Shown piece by piece: positions 62,643-64,000 of a DNA stretch of 64,000 nt (its first letter is position 1; each line of letters begins with the position of its first letter). A program made the translations under genes and the position numbers. Origin of the DNA: Tenacibaculum jejuense (GTDB lineage Bacteria; Bacteroidota; Bacteroidia; Flavobacteriales; Flavobacteriaceae); assembly GCF_900198195.1 (NCBI RefSeq), contig NZ_LT899436.1, forward strand, positions 1,827,001 through 1,891,000, in the 5' to 3' direction. The notes beneath the pieces are model-generated. The model ran no database searches. It worked only from the letters and a program-made list of their open reading frames with translations, and was not told where the DNA came from.

Positions 62643-64000
62643 ATGAAAAAAAAGTACTCCATTATCAGTGCTTTAAGAGTAAAGGTGTTCCTATTGTTTG
62701 TATTAGTAAATACATTAATACAATTCAATGCGGAAGCTCAAACATGTACAATTAATGCGGGAGATCTTAATTTTAGAATCTGTGAAGGTTCACCGTTTAA
62801 TTTTACTGGGCAAGCTTTAACACCACCAGATCAAACAACTTGGACACAAATTGCAGGTCCGTCTGTTATCATCGATGATGTTAACGATCCTACTTCTGCA
62901 GTTTTTGGAATGGTAGGAGGAAATACGTATCGTTTTAGTTTTTCCGCCAACTGTACACCATTAACTCAAGAAGTAGAAGTTATTGTTGAACCCCTAACAC
63001 AAGCCAATGGAGGAATGGACATAGAATTTTGTCCAGATAGTATGGGGAATGTTTCCGTTTCAGGTAATGCGCCTTTGGTTGCGGGAGAAACAGGAAGATG
63101 GGAAATCACATCAGCATCAAACCCTGCTGGTGTAACTATAGATTTTCCAAATTCAGAAACAACAACATTAACAATGCCAGCAACCAGTTGTGGTACATCT
63201 ACACTTTCTTGGATTATAGAAAGAGAATATGCACCGGGGTTATTTTGTAGATCACAATCTGATATCCAAGTAACCAATTATGGTGGAGTTCAACCCGTAG
63301 ACGCTGGTTTCGATCAAACATTGAGTAATTGTTATACAACTACTACAGGAACAAATTTAGATGCAACTTTTGGAGGTTGTAGTTTAAATGGTCAGGTTGG
63401 ATCTTGGAGTTTTGTTAGTGGACCAAGTATTCCAAATTTTGCAGATATTAATGACGCAGATACAGGTATTAGTGGTTTAAGAGAAGGAACTTATGTGTTA
63501 AGATGGAGCGTAGGAGGTCCTTGTTCAACTGCTGAAGATACAGTAACTATAACAGTACCGGCTGCAACACAAGATGTAACTGACGTATCTGGATCTCGAT
63601 TAAATTATTTTATATGTGATACAGGTATCAATGAAATAACATTAGAAGGAGCGCAACCACAATTTGCTGGAGAAACTGTTTCTTGGACGCAAACTGGAGG
63701 TACAGCATTACCAGGTGGTTCAATTCAATCACCAACAAGTCCAACTACGGTAATAAGCAATTTATCTCCAGCAGGAGATCCTTATACTTTTAGATATAGG
63801 TTAGTAAATTCAGTTACAGGATGTGATTCATTTAGAGAATACAGAGTTATTTTTAGAGGTTCATCTAGAACAGTTACTGTAAACAGTGGTAATGATATAT
63901 TCGGAACCTGTGGGCAAACTAATTTTGATATACCAATTGCATCTACAGGAACAGGTTTTAATCAATATAGAATTGTAAGTGGACCAGCTGATTCACCTTT
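62643..64000 (+). CDS. Large secreted repeat protein (3' end beyond window)
   Basis: Partial: 452 codons from the ATG at 62643 with no stop before the window edge. Signal peptide (about 1-34, AEAQ), then repeated beta-sandwich units of about 75-95 residues, each with a W (TTWTQIAGPS, GRWEIT, GSWSFVSGPS, VSWTQTGG) and paired Cys, resembling PKD/Ig-type repeats of gliding-motility-associated proteins. A C-terminal T9SS tail would be expected but lies outside. Possible substrate or surface adhesin; no link to the adjacent type II-like system is shown. Confidence 0.8.
   Translation, partial: MKKKYSIISALRVKVFLLFVLVNTLIQFNAEAQTCTINAGDLNFRICEGSPFNFTGQALTPPDQTTWTQIAGPSVIIDDVNDPTSAVFGMVGGNTYRFSFSANCTPLTQEVEVIVEPLTQANGGMDIEFCPDSMGNVSVSGNAPLVAGETGRWEITSASNPAGVTIDFPNSETTTLTMPATSCGTSTLSWIIEREYAPGLFCRSQSDIQVTNYGGVQPVDAGFDQTLSNCYTTTTGTNLDATFGGCSLNGQVGSWSFVSGPSIPNFADINDADTGISGLREGTYVLRWSVGGPCSTAEDTVTITVPAATQDVTDVSGSRLNYFICDTGINEITLEGAQPQFAGETVSWTQTGGTALPGGSIQSPTSPTTVISNLSPAGDPYTFRYRLVNSVTGCDSFREYRVIFRGSSRTVTVNSGNDIFGTCGQTNFDIPIASTGTGFNQYRIVSGPADSP

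Noticed and set aside
62966..63277. Minus-strand ORF of 103 codons
   Set aside because: It is antisense to the clearly coding, repeat-containing secreted protein starting at 62643.
1..64000. tRNA, rRNA or known riboswitch
   Set aside because: I looked through the intergenic regions and saw no cloverleaf or recognisable conserved RNA motif; a covariance-model search could not be run here.

Overview
The window looks like chromosomal DNA of a marine-type Flavobacteriaceae bacterium (Bacteroidota), somewhere near Tenacibaculum, Kordia or Aquimarina; the genus is a guess. The evidence is very AT-rich DNA, Bacteroidota-type promoters (TAnnTTTG boxes), T9SS sorting domains, GG-leader peptides of the flavobacterial type, and family content (DUF885, DUF6263, GlmU-like protein, TIGR01777, EI24). 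I found no tRNA, rRNA, CRISPR array or transposase.

Layout. 0-5.3 kb: haem synthesis genes hemL, hemE and hemF, interleaved with a PrcB-like lipoprotein, a thioredoxin-like protein and an EI24 membrane protein. 5.3-8 kb: a superfamily 2 helicase with two membrane segments. 8-11.9 kb: a two-component pair, then a two-gene operon that carries the same operator-like sequence upstream. 12-21.7 kb: an acyltransferase E2, a membrane-bound LytTR regulator beside a GG-leader peptide, a zinc metalloprotease and others. 21.7-25.5 kb: an ECF sigma factor and a DUF6249 gene diverging from one long palindrome, then a GDPD lipoprotein. 25.5-34.2 kb: an AraC-type regulator, two GG-leader peptides (one with a knottin-like cysteine pattern), a DUF885 protein, a LytTR regulator with a degenerate receiver, and a transglutaminase pair. 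34.4-38.5 kb: a T9SS surface protein with leucine-rich, tandem InlB-B-like and propeller regions. 38.9-48.6 kb: htpG, an MFS transporter, a KAS III enzyme, cyclase and thioesterase, ankyrin and DOMON proteins, and a GlmU-like protein.

48.6-51.8 kb is the most unusual part. A repeat of about 310 bp, bounded by mutually inverted 24-bp ends and carrying a terminator, occurs in three full copies (one with a short internal deletion) plus one half copy at each end, all in the same orientation. Four short intervals lie between the copies. They hold a frameshifted membrane protein, a secreted DUF922-like protein, tiny ORFs and a 74-76 residue membrane protein. This looks like a cassette array whose cargo can be exchanged by recombination.

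51.8-62 kb: a compact type II secretion / type IV pilus-like gene set: prepilin peptidase, GspE ATPase, GspC/PilP-like protein, GspK-like protein with a bactofilin-like tail, two further pseudopilins, GspF, a GspG-like pseudopilin on the opposite strand, a lipoprotein, the GspD secretin, and GspL- and GspM-like proteins. The window ends inside a large secreted repeat protein that begins at 62643.
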